A stretch of 64,000 nucleotides of DNA from Candidatus Dietzia intestinipullorum (GTDB lineage: Bacteria; Actinomycetota; Actinomycetes; Mycobacteriales; Mycobacteriaceae), in contig DWWP01000054.1 of the NCBI GenBank assembly GCA_019119635.1, positions 146,035 through 210,034 on the forward strand. The letters run 5' to 3'. Shown here piece by piece: positions 18,738 to 27,056 of the stretch (position 1 is the first letter of the stretch; every line of letters begins with the position of its first letter). Under the pieces are notes generated by a model, which was given only the letters and a program-made list of their open reading frames with translations, was not told the origin of the DNA and ran no database searches. A program made the translations under genes and the position numbers.

Positions 18738-20315
18738 GTGTTCGATTCCTTGTCCGACCGCCTCACAGGTGCGCTCAAGGACCTGCGCGGAAAGGGTCGG
18801 CTCAGCGACGCCGACATCGACGCGACGGCCCGCGAGATCCGGCTGGCGCTACTGGAGGCCGACGTCGCGCTCCCCGTGGTGCGCGCCTTCATCGCGCGGG
18901 TCAAGGAGCGGGCCAAGGGGGCGGAGGTCTCCGAGGCGCTCAACCCGGCGCAGCAGGTCGTCAAGATCGTCGACGCCGAGCTCACCGCGATCCTCGGCGG
19001 CGAGGCCCGCCGGATCGAGTTCGCCAAGCAGCCACCCACGGTGATCATGCTCGCGGGCCTGCAGGGCGCCGGGAAGACCACACTGGCGGGCAAACTCGCG
19101 CACTGGTTGCGGGAGCAGGGGCACACCCCGCTGCTCGTGGCGTGCGACCTCCAACGTCCGGGCGCAGTGGACCAGCTGCAGATCGTCGGCGAGCGCGCCG
19201 GCGTGCAGACCTTCGCACCCCATCCGGGCACCTCGGTGGGCGGTGACGGCGAGGAGATCGGGGTCCGGGAACCCGTGTCCGTGGCGCAGCGCGGTCTCGC
19301 GCACGCCCGCGCCAAGATGCACGACGTGGTGATCGTCGACACCGCCGGCCGCCTGGGTATCGACGAGGAGATGATGGCCCAGGCGCGGGGCATCCGGGAC
19401 GCGGTCCAGCCCCACGAGACGTTCTTCGTCCTCGACGCGATGATCGGTCAGGACGCCGTGCTCACCGCCGACGCGTTCCGCGAGGGCGTCGGGTTCAGCG
19501 GCGTGGTCCTCACCAAGCTCGACGGTGACGCGCGTGGTGGCGCCGCGCTCAGCGTGCGGGAGCTCACCGGTACGCCGATCATGTTCGCCTCCAACGGCGA
19601 GAAGCTCGAGGACTTCGACGTCTTCCATCCCGAACGGATGGCGAGCCGGATCCTCGGGATGGGCGACGTGCTCTCCCTGATCGAGCAGGCGGAGACCGTC
19701 TTCGACGCCAAGGAGGCGGAGAAGACCGCCGCAAAGATCGGCTCCGGAGAGCTCACCCTCGAGGACTTCCTCGATCAGATGCTCATGATCCGGAAGATGG
19801 GCCCCATCGGGAACCTGTTGGGCATGCTGCCCGGCGGCAAGGAGATGAAGGACGCGGTCGGCGACCTCGACGAGAAGTACCTCGACCGGATCCAGGCCAT
19901 CATCCGCGGAATGACCGCCGAGGAGCGGGCCGACCCCAAGATCATCAACGGCTCCCGTCGCCAGCGCATCGCCAAGGGCTCCGGCGTGACGGTCACCGAC
20001 GTCAACCAGCTCGTCGACCGCTTCTTCGAGGCCCGCAAGATGATGAGCCGCATGGCCGGGCAGATGGGGATGCCCGGCGGCGGCAACCGGAAGAACCAGC
20101 GCAAGGGCAAGGGCAAAGGAAAAGGCAAGAAGGGCAAGGGCAGGGGCCCGACCCAGCCCAGAAACCGCGGCATGATGCCCGGGGGGATGCCGCCCGGGAT
20201 GCCGGGGATGCCGCCGGGGATGCCCGACGTGTCCCGCATGCCCAAGGGACTCGACGAGTTGCCGCCCGGACTCGAGGGGATCGATCTCGACAATCTCAAG
20301 TTCCCGGACCGGTGA
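18738..20315 (+). CDS. ffh: signal recognition particle protein Ffh (SRP54)
   Basis: GTPase of the SRP that binds signal sequences with 4.5S RNA. The 525-aa protein has the N domain, P-loop GLQGAGKTT (107-115), DTAGRLGIDEEMM, TKLDGDARGG, and a Met-rich M domain with the RNA-binding GSGVTVTDVNQL region. After the M domain comes a very basic KGKGKGKKGKGRG tract and then short Gly-Met-Pro repeats (GMPPGMPGMPPGMPD), encoded by tandem repeats at about 20173-20230. This tail is longer than in most bacteria but a known actinobacterial tendency. Confidence 0.97.
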   Translation: MFDSLSDRLTGALKDLRGKGRLSDADIDATAREIRLALLEADVALPVVRAFIARVKERAKGAEVSEALNPAQQVVKIVDAELTAILGGEARRIEFAKQPPTVIMLAGLQGAGKTTLAGKLAHWLREQGHTPLLVACDLQRPGAVDQLQIVGERAGVQTFAPHPGTSVGGDGEEIGVREPVSVAQRGLAHARAKMHDVVIVDTAGRLGIDEEMMAQARGIRDAVQPHETFFVLDAMIGQDAVLTADAFREGVGFSGVVLTKLDGDARGGAALSVRELTGTPIMFASNGEKLEDFDVFHPERMASRILGMGDVLSLIEQAETVFDAKEAEKTAAKIGSGELTLEDFLDQMLMIRKMGPIGNLLGMLPGGKEMKDAVGDLDEKYLDRIQAIIRGMTAEERADPKIINGSRRQRIAKGSGVTVTDVNQLVDRFFEARKMMSRMAGQMGMPGGGNRKNQRKGKGKGKGKKGKGRGPTQPRNRGMMPGGMPPGMPGMPPGMPDVSRMPKGLDELPPGLEGIDLDNLKFPDR

Positions 20316-20331
20316 CCGCCCGGGGCGCCGA

Positions 20332-20362
20332 TTGGTATCGCGGCTGCGGACCCGATTAGACT
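20332..20362 (+). promoter_or_regulatory. promoter of rpsP: TTGGTA - 19 bp - TAGACT
   Basis: -35-like TTGGTA at 20332-20337 and -10-like TAGACT at 20357-20362, in the 203-bp gap after ffh. The transcript would have a leader of about 150 nt. The rest of the gap shows no clear structure. Confidence 0.5.
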
Positions 20363-20518
20363 GGGCCGCTGGACGCCGTCACCGGTGGGTCCCCGCGTGC
20401 CCGACAGGGGCAGGGGATCCGTGCCGAACGGCGGTCACCCGGAAGGCGAAACCGGACCCCGCACTCCCGCGGACGTCGCTGAATCGCCACGTGACCTCAA
20501 CAGAAAGCGAGACGCCCC

Positions 20519-21034
20519 ATGGCCGTCAAGATCAAGCTCACCCGCCTCGGCAAGATCCGCAACCCGCAGTACCGGATCATGGTCGCGGACGCCCGCACCC
20601 GTCGTGACGGTCGTGGAATCGAGAACATCGGACTGTACCGCCCCAAGGAGAACCCGAGCTTCATCGAGATCGACTCCGAGCGTGCCCAGTACTGGTTGAG
20701 CGTGGGCGCCCAGCCCACCGAGTCCGTCGAGCAGCTGCTCAAGGTGACCGGTGATTGGCAGAAGTTCAAGGGCATCGAGGGCGCCGACGGTTCGCTGAAG
20801 GTCGCCGAGCCCCAGCCCTCCAAGCTCGACCGGTTCAACAAGGCGCTCGAGGAGGCCCAGGGCGAGCCTTCGGCGGAGGCGATCACCTCCAAGCGCAAGG
20901 CGGAGAAGGCCAAGAAGGCCGAAGAGGCGGAGGCCGCCAAGAAGGCGGAGGAGGAGGCAGCCAAGGCCGCCGAGTCCGCCGCCGAGTCGGAGTCCGAGAC
21001 CTCCGGGGCCGGCTCGACCGAGGCTGAGGCCTGA
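20519..21034 (+). CDS. rpsP: 30S ribosomal protein S16 with long C-terminal extension
   Basis: Small-subunit protein needed for 30S assembly. Residues 1 to about 85 are canonical S16 ([34 protein letters not shown]). Residues 115-171 are a low-complexity Ala/Glu/Lys/Ser tail that roughly doubles the usual length; long tails on S16 are common in Actinobacteria. GAAAGCGAG upstream can act as ribosome binding site. It heads the group rpsP-khpA-rimM-trmD. Confidence 0.97.
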   Translation: MAVKIKLTRLGKIRNPQYRIMVADARTRRDGRGIENIGLYRPKENPSFIEIDSERAQYWLSVGAQPTESVEQLLKVTGDWQKFKGIEGADGSLKVAEPQPSKLDRFNKALEEAQGEPSAEAITSKRKAEKAKKAEEAEAAKKAEEEAAKAAESAAESESETSGAGSTEAEA

Positions 21035-21039
21035 GGCCG

Positions 21040-21282
21040 GTGAACGACATGGTCGTCGACGCGGTCGACCACCTCGTGCGCGGCATCGTGTCGGACCCCG
21101 ACGCGGTGTCAGTACGCACCGGTGGGGGGCGACGCGGCACCGTGATCCGGGTGGCGGTGTCGCCCGAGGATCTCGGGCGCGTCATCGGCCGGGGCGGCCG
21201 CACCGCGTCGGCCATCCGCACGATCGTCACATCGGTCGCCGGACCCGACGTCCGCGTCGACGTCGTCGACACCGACCGCTGA
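21040..21282 (+). CDS. khpA: KhpA family KH-domain RNA-binding protein
   Basis: Single KH domain of 80 aa with the GxxG loop in VIGRGGRTASAIR. In other Gram-positives KhpA pairs with KhpB/Jag to bind RNA and influence division; the partner is not in this window. Start GTG 21040 lies 5 bp after rpsP, and rimM follows 17 bp later, so it belongs to the ribosome-maturation operon. M. tuberculosis Rv2908c is at the same position. Confidence 0.93.
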   Translation: MNDMVVDAVDHLVRGIVSDPDAVSVRTGGGRRGTVIRVAVSPEDLGRVIGRGGRTASAIRTIVTSVAGPDVRVDVVDTDR

Positions 21283-21299
21283 CGAGCGCAGGACTTCCG

Positions 21300-21833
21300 G
21301 TGGAAATCGTCGTCGGGCGCGTCGCCAAGGCGCACGGCGTCCGCGGCGAACTCGTCGTCGAGGTCCGGACCGACTCCCCCGAGGAGCGCTTCGCCACCGG
21401 CGCCCGCCTGATCGGACGAACAGGACGTGGGGCGAACGCCGCCGACCGCGAGGTCATCGTGGAAGCCGCCCGGAACCATTCCGGGCGGCTTCTCGTGCGT
21501 CTGTCCGGCGTGGACAGCCGGGACGCCGCCGACGCTCTGCGCGGCATGCTCTTCCTGGTGGACTCCGCCAGCCTGCCGGCCCCCGAGGACCCGGACGAGT
21601 TCCATGACCACCAACTGGTGGGGCTCCGTGTCCTCGACACCGGCGGCCGGCCGGTGGGTGAGGTGACCGAGGTGGTGCACACCCCGGCCGGCGAACTCCT
21701 CGCTATCCGCCGCACCGGAGGGGCCGAGGCCCTGGTCCCGCTGGTCACCGAGATGGTGCCCGAGATCAATATCGACGCCGGCACCTGCGTGATCGACCCG
21801 CCGGAAGGGCTGCTCGACCTGGGAGAGGCATGA
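21300..21833 (+). CDS. rimM: 16S rRNA processing protein RimM
   Basis: Assembly factor for the head of the 30S subunit that binds S19. The 177-aa product has the N-terminal RimM domain (EIVVGRVAKAHGVRGELVVEV) and a C-terminal PRC barrel (HQLVGLRVLDTGGRPVGEV, EALVPLVTEMVPEINIDAG). Start GTG 21300. The stop overlaps the trmD ATG. Confidence 0.96.
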   Translation: MEIVVGRVAKAHGVRGELVVEVRTDSPEERFATGARLIGRTGRGANAADREVIVEAARNHSGRLLVRLSGVDSRDAADALRGMLFLVDSASLPAPEDPDEFHDHQLVGLRVLDTGGRPVGEVTEVVHTPAGELLAIRRTGGAEALVPLVTEMVPEINIDAGTCVIDPPEGLLDLGEA

Positions 21834-22690
21834 CCGGACACGGAGCGGCCCACCGGGAGCCCTTGCTGCGCGTGGACGTCGTCACCGTCTTCCCCGACTA
21901 TCTCGCGCCGCTCCGGCTCGCACTCCTCGGCCGGGCCCGCGACCGCGGCATCGTCGACATCGGGGTCCACGATCTGCGCGACTGGACCCACGACGTCCAC
22001 AAATCCGTCGACGACACGCCGTTCGGTGGCGGCCCCGGGATGGTCATGCGGCCCACCGTGTGGGGCGAGGCGCTGGACAGCCTGGCCCCGGGGCGCGACG
22101 CGGACCCCGGCGCCCCTGATGCGATGCCGGACGACGACACCCGCCCACTCCTCCTGGTCCCGACGCCCGCCGGGCGCCCGTTCACGCAGGCCGACGCGCA
22201 CCGTTATGCCCGGCGGCGGCACCTGCTGTTCGCGTGCGGTCGCTACGAGGGGATCGACCAGCGCGTCGTCGACGAGGCCGCCGAGCGTATGGACGTCGAG
22301 GAGGTGAGCATCGGGGACTACGTCCTCATCGGGGGAGAGGTCGCCGTGCTCGTCATCGCGGAGGCGGTGGTCCGGCTCCTCCCGGGCGTGCTGGGTAACA
22401 GCCGCAGCCACGAGGAGGACTCCTTCTCCGACGGATTACTCGAGGGCCCCAGCTACACCAGGCCCGAGATCTGGCGGGACCGGCCGGTGCCGGGGGTCCT
22501 CAAGAGCGGGGACCACGCGAGGATCGCCCGGTGGCGGCGCGACGAGTCGTTACGACGGACCGCCCGGCGACGCCCCGACCTCCTCGACGACGTCCAGCTG
22601 GGGCCTCGTGACCTCGAGGTGCTGGCCGAGGAGGGCCGGCGCCCCGGGGCAGGAGGATTTGGTGGCAGCGTTCCCGGAGTGGCACACTGA
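21830..22690 (+). CDS. trmD: tRNA (guanine37-N1)-methyltransferase
   Basis: SPOUT-class methyltransferase that makes m1G37 and prevents frameshifting. The 286-aa product has the knot motifs PFGGGPGMVM, FACGRYEGIDQRV and SIGDYVLIGGEVAVLV, and the C-terminal tRNA-binding domain. About 20 Gly-rich residues follow the usual end. Its ATG overlaps the rimM stop (ATGA). Confidence 0.97.
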   Translation: MTGHGAAHREPLLRVDVVTVFPDYLAPLRLALLGRARDRGIVDIGVHDLRDWTHDVHKSVDDTPFGGGPGMVMRPTVWGEALDSLAPGRDADPGAPDAMPDDDTRPLLLVPTPAGRPFTQADAHRYARRRHLLFACGRYEGIDQRVVDEAAERMDVEEVSIGDYVLIGGEVAVLVIAEAVVRLLPGVLGNSRSHEEDSFSDGLLEGPSYTRPEIWRDRPVPGVLKSGDHARIARWRRDESLRRTARRRPDLLDDVQLGPRDLEVLAEEGRRPGAGGFGGSVPGVAH

Positions 22691-22819
22691 GCGGGTTGAC
22701 TCCTGCGGGCGCCGGGCGCGTCCGGGGCTTGTCGCGCTGATCCGGGGCACGAACCGGTCGACCCCCGAGAGGTGGGCGCCAGGTTCCTCTGTCCTCACTC
22801 CTGACACACAAGGACCCTC

Positions 22820-23161
22820 ATGAACACTCTCGACTTTGTCGACAGCAAGTCCCTCCGCGACGACATCCCCGAATTTCGGGCCGGCGACACGCTTGACGTG
22901 CACGTCAAGGTCATCGAGGGCACCAAGGAGCGTATCCAGATCTTCAGGGGCGTGGTGATCCGGCGCCAGGGCGGCGGCATCCGTGAGACCTTCACCGTCC
23001 GCAAGATGTCGTTCGGCGTGGGTGTCGAGCGCACGTTCCCCGTGCACTCGCCCAACATCGACCGCATCGACGTGCTCACCCGCGGCGACGTTCGCCGCGC
23101 CAAGCTCTACTACCTGCGCAACCTGCGCGGCAAGGCCGCCAAGATCAAGGAAAAGCGCTGA
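22820..23161 (+). CDS. rplS: 50S ribosomal protein L19
   Basis: Large-subunit protein at the 30S/50S interface. The 113-aa product matches L19 throughout ([61 protein letters not shown]). Start ATG 22820 has AAGGA 9 bp upstream. The 129-bp gap after trmD holds a TTGACT at about 22696 but no convincing -10, so read-through from the rpsP operon is likely. Confidence 0.98.
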   Translation: MNTLDFVDSKSLRDDIPEFRAGDTLDVHVKVIEGTKERIQIFRGVVIRRQGGGIRETFTVRKMSFGVGVERTFPVHSPNIDRIDVLTRGDVRRAKLYYLRNLRGKAAKIKEKR

Positions 23162-23210
23162 GCGCGTAGAGCCGACCCGACTCGGTCGCCGAACGCGGCC
23201 GGGAATCGAC

Positions 23211-23216
23211 TACGCT
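23211..23216 (+). promoter_or_regulatory. -10-like TACGCT, leaderless start of lepB
   Basis: TACGCT, then 7 nt, then the GTG at 23224. Confidence 0.5.
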
Positions 23217-23223
23217 CATCGGG

Positions 23224-24027
23224 GTGAGCAGCACTGAATCACCCGGATCCGATCCCCTCGAGCCGGGGCCCCGCCACGGGGCCCCGGCTCGACGCATGAG
23301 CGGAGACGGTGGCCGCCGCCGCCGCGCGGCCGAGAAGCCCGAGAAGAAGGGCCAGCCCTGGTACATCGAGATCCCGATGCTCGTGGTGATCGCCCTGGTG
23401 CTGGTGTTCGTCTTCCAGACCTTCGTCGGTCGCGTCTACCAGATCCCGTCGGAGTCCATGGAGCCCACGCTGCACGGGTGCGTCGGCTGTACCGGCGACC
23501 GGATATTCGTCGACAAGATCAGCTATCGGCTCGGTGAGCCGGAGCAGGGCGACGTCGTGGTGTTCGAGGGACCGGACTCCTGGAACGAGGGCTACCAGTC
23601 CATCCGTTCGGACAATCCGGTACTCCGGACGCTGCAGAACATCGGTGGGGTCATCGGGGTCCTGCCCCCCGACCAGAACGACCTGGTCAAGCGGGTGATC
23701 GCCGTCGGTGGTCAGACGGTGGGCGGCTGCTCCCCGGAGGGGGACCTCCTGGTCGACGGCGAGCCGCTCGACGAGCCGTACCTCAACGAGCCGCCGGACC
23801 CCTCTAGGGATGCCCTCAACTGCGCGTTCGGCCCGGTGACGGTGCCGGAGGACAGCTATTGGGTGATGGGGGACAACCGCAACAACTCGGCGGATTCCCG
23901 GTTCCACATGGGTGACGAGCACCAGGGGACGGTGCCGGGGGAGAACATCATCGGCAAGGTCCAGGCGATCATCCTGCCGCTGGACCGGATCGGGTCCGTC
24001 TCCTCGGCGGACATCATGGCCGGGTGA
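23224..24027 (+). CDS. lepB: signal peptidase I
   Basis: Membrane serine/lysine protease that removes signal peptides. The 267-aa product has a basic cytoplasmic N-terminus, one membrane segment (about 48-66), the SPase box PSESMEPTL with catalytic Ser78, general base Lys156 in LVKRVIAV, and [11 protein letters not shown]. Start GTG 23224 is backed by TACGCT 7 nt upstream; an in-frame ATG at 23296 would also give a complete enzyme. A perfect 15-bp hairpin lies between these two starts. The rnhB GTG overlaps its stop. Confidence 0.95.
   Translation: MSSTESPGSDPLEPGPRHGAPARRMSGDGGRRRRAAEKPEKKGQPWYIEIPMLVVIALVLVFVFQTFVGRVYQIPSESMEPTLHGCVGCTGDRIFVDKISYRLGEPEQGDVVVFEGPDSWNEGYQSIRSDNPVLRTLQNIGGVIGVLPPDQNDLVKRVIAVGGQTVGGCSPEGDLLVDGEPLDEPYLNEPPDPSRDALNCAFGPVTVPEDSYWVMGDNRNNSADSRFHMGDEHQGTVPGENIIGKVQAIILPLDRIGSVSSADIMAG
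23259..23291 (+). promoter_or_regulatory. 15-bp perfect hairpin in the first codons of lepB
   Basis: CGAGCCGGGGCCCCG (23259-23273), loop CCA, then the exact inverse repeat (23277-23291). It sits 36 nt after the lepB GTG and 5 bp before the alternative ATG 23296. It may be the rplS terminator or an attenuator acting on lepB. No T-run follows. Confidence 0.5.
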
Positions 24028-24701
24028 CGGCTCTCCGTCCGCGGAGGGGGAGGGTCACCCGGAGGGCCGGAAGGCTCGCGCTCGAGGCCGCGCTCACGAG
24101 GCGGGGGCTCGGCCCCGTCGCCGGGGTCGACGAGGCAGGCCGCGGCGCCTGCGCGGGGCCGCTCGTCGTGGCGTCCTGCGCGCTGCCGGACAGGCTGCCC
24201 GCAACGCTCGCCGACCTCGACGATTCCAAGAACCTTACGGCCGCCGTGCGTGAGCGTCTCCACGACGCGGTCCTGCGCCACGCGGTCGCGTCCGCTGTCG
24301 TGGTGATCGACCCGGAGCGGATCGACCAGCGCGGCATCCACCGGTGCAACCTCGAGGGCATGCGCCGCTCCGTGGCGGCGCTCGACCCGCGGCCCGGGTT
24401 CGTCCTCACGGACGGCTTCGCGGTGGACGGGCTCGGGTGCCAGTCCACGGCGGTGATCGGCGGGGACGCGGAGCTCGCATCCATCGCCGCCGCGAGTGTC
24501 CTCGCGAAGGTCACGCGCGATCGGATTATGGTGGACCTCGACTCGAGGTTGCCCGGATATGGCTTCGCCGCGCACAAGGGCTACGGCACCCCGGGTCACG
24601 CCAGGGCGATCGAGCAGCTCGGTCCCAGCGACATCCACCGCATGTCGTACGCCAACGTCCGTCGCGCCGCGCAGGCGCATTCGAGGAGCAGCACGAGATG
24701 A
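24024..24701 (+). CDS. rnhB: ribonuclease HII
   Basis: Removes ribonucleotides from RNA-DNA hybrids. The 225-aa product has the active-site motif [15 protein letters not shown] (Asp36, Glu37), the third acidic residue in VLTDGFAV, and HKGYGTPGH. Start GTG 24024 overlaps the lepB stop (GTGA), and its own stop overlaps the next ATG (ATGA), so the three genes are probably co-translated. Confidence 0.96.
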   Translation: MTALRPRRGRVTRRAGRLALEAALTRRGLGPVAGVDEAGRGACAGPLVVASCALPDRLPATLADLDDSKNLTAAVRERLHDAVLRHAVASAVVVIDPERIDQRGIHRCNLEGMRRSVAALDPRPGFVLTDGFAVDGLGCQSTAVIGGDAELASIAAASVLAKVTRDRIMVDLDSRLPGYGFAAHKGYGTPGHARAIEQLGPSDIHRMSYANVRRAAQAHSRSSTR

Positions 24702-25003
24702 GCGCCGAGGATCTGGAGAACTACGAGACCGAGATGGAGCTCTCGCTGTACCGCGAGTACCGCGACATCGTCGGGCAGTTCACCTACGTCGTCGAGACGG
24801 AGCGTCGCTTCTATCTCGCCAACGCTGTCGAGTTGATCCCGCGGTCAGCAGACGGGGAGGTGTACTTCGACGTCCGGATGTCCGACGCCTGGGTGTGGGA
24901 CATGTACCGACCAGCGCGGTTCGTCAAGTACGTGCGCGTGCTGACATTCAAGGACGTCAACATCGAGGAGCTGGACAAGCCCGAGCTCCGGCTCCCCGAG
25001 TAG
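24698..25003 (+). CDS. DUF2469 family protein
   Basis: Acidic, Tyr-rich protein of 101 aa ([20 protein letters not shown] at the start, then [17 protein letters not shown]). DUF2469 is highly conserved in Actinobacteria directly after rnhB (Rv2901c in M. tuberculosis), with no known function. No membrane segment or catalytic motif is seen. Start ATG 24698 overlaps the rnhB stop. A strong hairpin about 50 bp downstream closes this transcription unit. Confidence 0.93.
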   Translation: MSAEDLENYETEMELSLYREYRDIVGQFTYVVETERRFYLANAVELIPRSADGEVYFDVRMSDAWVWDMYRPARFVKYVRVLTFKDVNIEELDKPELRLPE

Positions 25004-25049
25004 GGCGCCCCGACTCTCTCCACAGGCCCGCCGCCTCCACAGACGACCC

Positions 25050-25081
25050 CGGCCCGGCCCGCACGACAGCGGGCCGGGCCG
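25050..25081 (+). terminator. hairpin terminator after DUF2469 gene
   Basis: CGGCCCGGCCCGC (25050-25062), loop ACGACA, exact inverse repeat (25069-25081). There is no T-run, as is usual for GC-rich actinobacterial terminators. It separates the lepB-rnhB-DUF2469 unit from yraN-comM-dprA. Confidence 0.7.
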
Positions 25082-25146
25082 TCGCCGTACGGAAGTGTTC
25101 TCCGTGGTGACCCGGAGGTACCGGGAGGCCGGAGGAGGGGCACTCG

Positions 25147-25536
25147 ATGACGGGGACCGGACCGCACGACAGGCCGGCGGACCGCCGGCGGGAGACGGGG
25201 GCGGCGGGTGAGGCGCACGCGGCGGCGCTTCTCGAGGCGCGTGGACACCACGTGGTGGCTCGCAACTGGCGATGCCGGTTCGGTGAACTGGACCTGGTGG
25301 CCGTGGACACGCAGGGCCGGCTGCGGTTCGTGGAGGTCCGGACGCGCACGGGCGACGGGTTCGGCACGCCCGCGGAGTCGGTGACCGCGGACAAACGTCG
25401 GCGACTGCGCAGACTCGCGGCGCAGTGGCTGTCGGAGCATCCGTCGGGATGGCGTCAGGTGTGCTTCGACGTGGTCGGCGTGGACCTGGCCGATCCCGGC
25501 CGTCCCCTGCTCGAGCTGTTCGAGGAGGTGTTCTGA
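25147..25536 (+). CDS. yraN: YraN/UPF0102 family endonuclease-like protein
   Basis: Protein of 129 aa with the UPF0102 restriction-endonuclease-like core: GEAHAAALLEARGHHVVARN, then FGELDLVAVD and FVEVRTRT, which supply the E-xn-D-xn-ExK-like acidic residues, although the usual Lys is Arg in EVRTR. Function is uncertain; it is nearly always linked to comM and dprA in Actinobacteria. Start ATG 25147 follows GGAGGAGGGGCACTCG. comM follows 2 bp after the stop. Confidence 0.9.
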   Translation: MTGTGPHDRPADRRRETGAAGEAHAAALLEARGHHVVARNWRCRFGELDLVAVDTQGRLRFVEVRTRTGDGFGTPAESVTADKRRRLRRLAAQWLSEHPSGWRQVCFDVVGVDLADPGRPLLELFEEVF

Positions 25537-25538
25537 CC

Positions 25539-27056
25539 GTGGCGCTGGGACGGACGTGGGCGGTGGCGCTGTCCGGCGTCGGCGGGCAACTGGTGGAGAT
25601 CGAGGCCGACGTCGGCCGTGGACTGCCGGGCGTGAGCATCGTCGGGATGCCGGACGCGGCGGTCCTCCAGTCGCGTGACCGGATGCGTGCCGCGGTGGTC
25701 AACTCGGGGCTGACGTGGCCGGCCGGGAAGGTGGTGCTCTCGCTCTCGCCGGCCTCACTGCCCAAACACGGAGCGGGATTCGACCTCCCCCTCGCGGTGG
25801 GGACGCTGACCGCGTCGGGCGAGCTCCCCGGCGCACTGTTCGACGGCGTGCTCCTGGTGGGGGAACTGGCGCTGGACGGCAGGGTCCGGCCGGTCCGCGG
25901 GGTGTTGCCCGCGGTGTTGGCCGCGCGCGACGCGGGGCTGGACCACGCGATCGTGCCGACCGACAATCTGCCGGAGGCCCGGCTGGTCGAGGGCGTGCGC
26001 TCGGCGGGGGTGGAGTCGCTGGCGATGCTCGCGGCATGGAGTCGGGGCGGGAGCTGCCTGGTGCGCGAGGCGCCCGCGGTCGCTGGACCGACCGACCGCG
26101 GCGGCGAGGACCTGGCCGAGGTCCACGGCCAGGAGGACTGCCGTCGAGCGGTCGAGGTGGCCGCGGCGGGCGGGCACGCGCTCCTCCTGCGGGGCGCCCC
26201 GGGTACGGGCAAGACCATGCTCGCGCGCAGGCTACCGGGGCTGCTGCCGGACCTCGGTGAGCGTGAGGCGCTCGAGGCCAGCGCGGTCCACTCGGTGATG
26301 CGCGGTCTCACCCCGGACGATCCGATGATCCGACGTCCGCCCTTCGTCGCGCCGCACCACTCGGCGAGTTCGGCCGCGCTCATCGGCGGCGGAACCGGAA
26401 CGGCGCGACCCGGCGCGATCACCCTCGCGCATCGTGGGGTGTTGTTCCTCGACGAGTGCGCCGAGTTCCCCGGGCGGGTGCTGGACGCCCTCCGCACGCC
26501 ACTCGAGGAGGGGGAGGTGCGGCTGGCCCGTCGGGACGGGGTGGCGGTGTTCCCCGCGCGGTTCCAACTGGTGCTCGCCGCCAACGACTGCCCCTGCGGG
26601 AGTCCGCTCCCCGCGGACTGCTCGTGTACCCCCGACGAGCGCCGGCGCTACGGACGGTCGTTGACCGGGCCGCTGCGGGACCGGGTGGACATCGCGGCGC
26701 GGACGCTCCCGCTCGGATCGGGACTGCTCGCGGTGGGAGAGGGCGAGGACTCCTCCGAGGTCCGCGCGAGGGTCGCGCGGGCGAGGGGGAGGGCCGTCGC
26801 GAGATGGTCGACCTGCCCGGAAGCCGGTGGCGCGAGTACGAACGCGGACGTCCCGGGTCGGGTGTTGCGCACCGTCCGACGCCTCGACAGTGCTGCCCTG
26901 CGGCCGCTCAACAAGGCGCTCGCGTATGGCGTGCTGTCCCCCAGAGGGGTGGATCGGTGCCTGCGCCTGGCATGGACGGTCGCCGACCTCGCCGGCGCGG
27001 AATCGCCGGGTCAGGACCACGTCGCAGAGGCCCTGGTGCTCAGGGGGGAGGACTGA
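25539..27056 (+). CDS. comM: YifB/ComM family Mg-chelatase-like AAA+ ATPase
   Basis: AAA+ protein of 505 aa. ComM is a hexameric branch-migration helicase in natural transformation of Gram-negatives; the role in Actinobacteria is unproven. Order: N-terminal ChlI-like domain (about 1-160, SIVGMPDAAVLQSRDRMRAA), P-loop GAPGTGKTM, Walker B VLFLDECAEF, a Cys-rich insertion (NDCPCGSPLPADCSC), and a C-terminal Mg-chelatase domain. Start GTG 25539 follows yraN by 2 bp and gives the normal N-terminus. The stop shares a base with the dprA ATG. Confidence 0.94.
   Translation: MALGRTWAVALSGVGGQLVEIEADVGRGLPGVSIVGMPDAAVLQSRDRMRAAVVNSGLTWPAGKVVLSLSPASLPKHGAGFDLPLAVGTLTASGELPGALFDGVLLVGELALDGRVRPVRGVLPAVLAARDAGLDHAIVPTDNLPEARLVEGVRSAGVESLAMLAAWSRGGSCLVREAPAVAGPTDRGGEDLAEVHGQEDCRRAVEVAAAGGHALLLRGAPGTGKTMLARRLPGLLPDLGEREALEASAVHSVMRGLTPDDPMIRRPPFVAPHHSASSAALIGGGTGTARPGAITLAHRGVLFLDECAEFPGRVLDALRTPLEEGEVRLARRDGVAVFPARFQLVLAANDCPCGSPLPADCSCTPDERRRYGRSLTGPLRDRVDIAARTLPLGSGLLAVGEGEDSSEVRARVARARGRAVARWSTCPEAGGASTNADVPGRVLRTVRRLDSAALRPLNKALAYGVLSPRGVDRCLRLAWTVADLAGAESPGQDHVAEALVLRGED

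Noticed and set aside
20173..20230. Tandem GC-rich repeats considered as a repeat array
   Set aside because: They are codons for Gly-Met-Pro repeats in the Ffh tail, in frame and imperfect; no CRISPR-like spacing.
22691..22819. TTGACT near 22696 as an rplS promoter
   Set aside because: No TANNNT hexamer at 16-19 bp downstream; the gap has only weak GC stems.
22608..22823. Small plus-strand frame between trmD and rplS
   Set aside because: Mostly inside trmD in another frame, with no start signal and no family resemblance.
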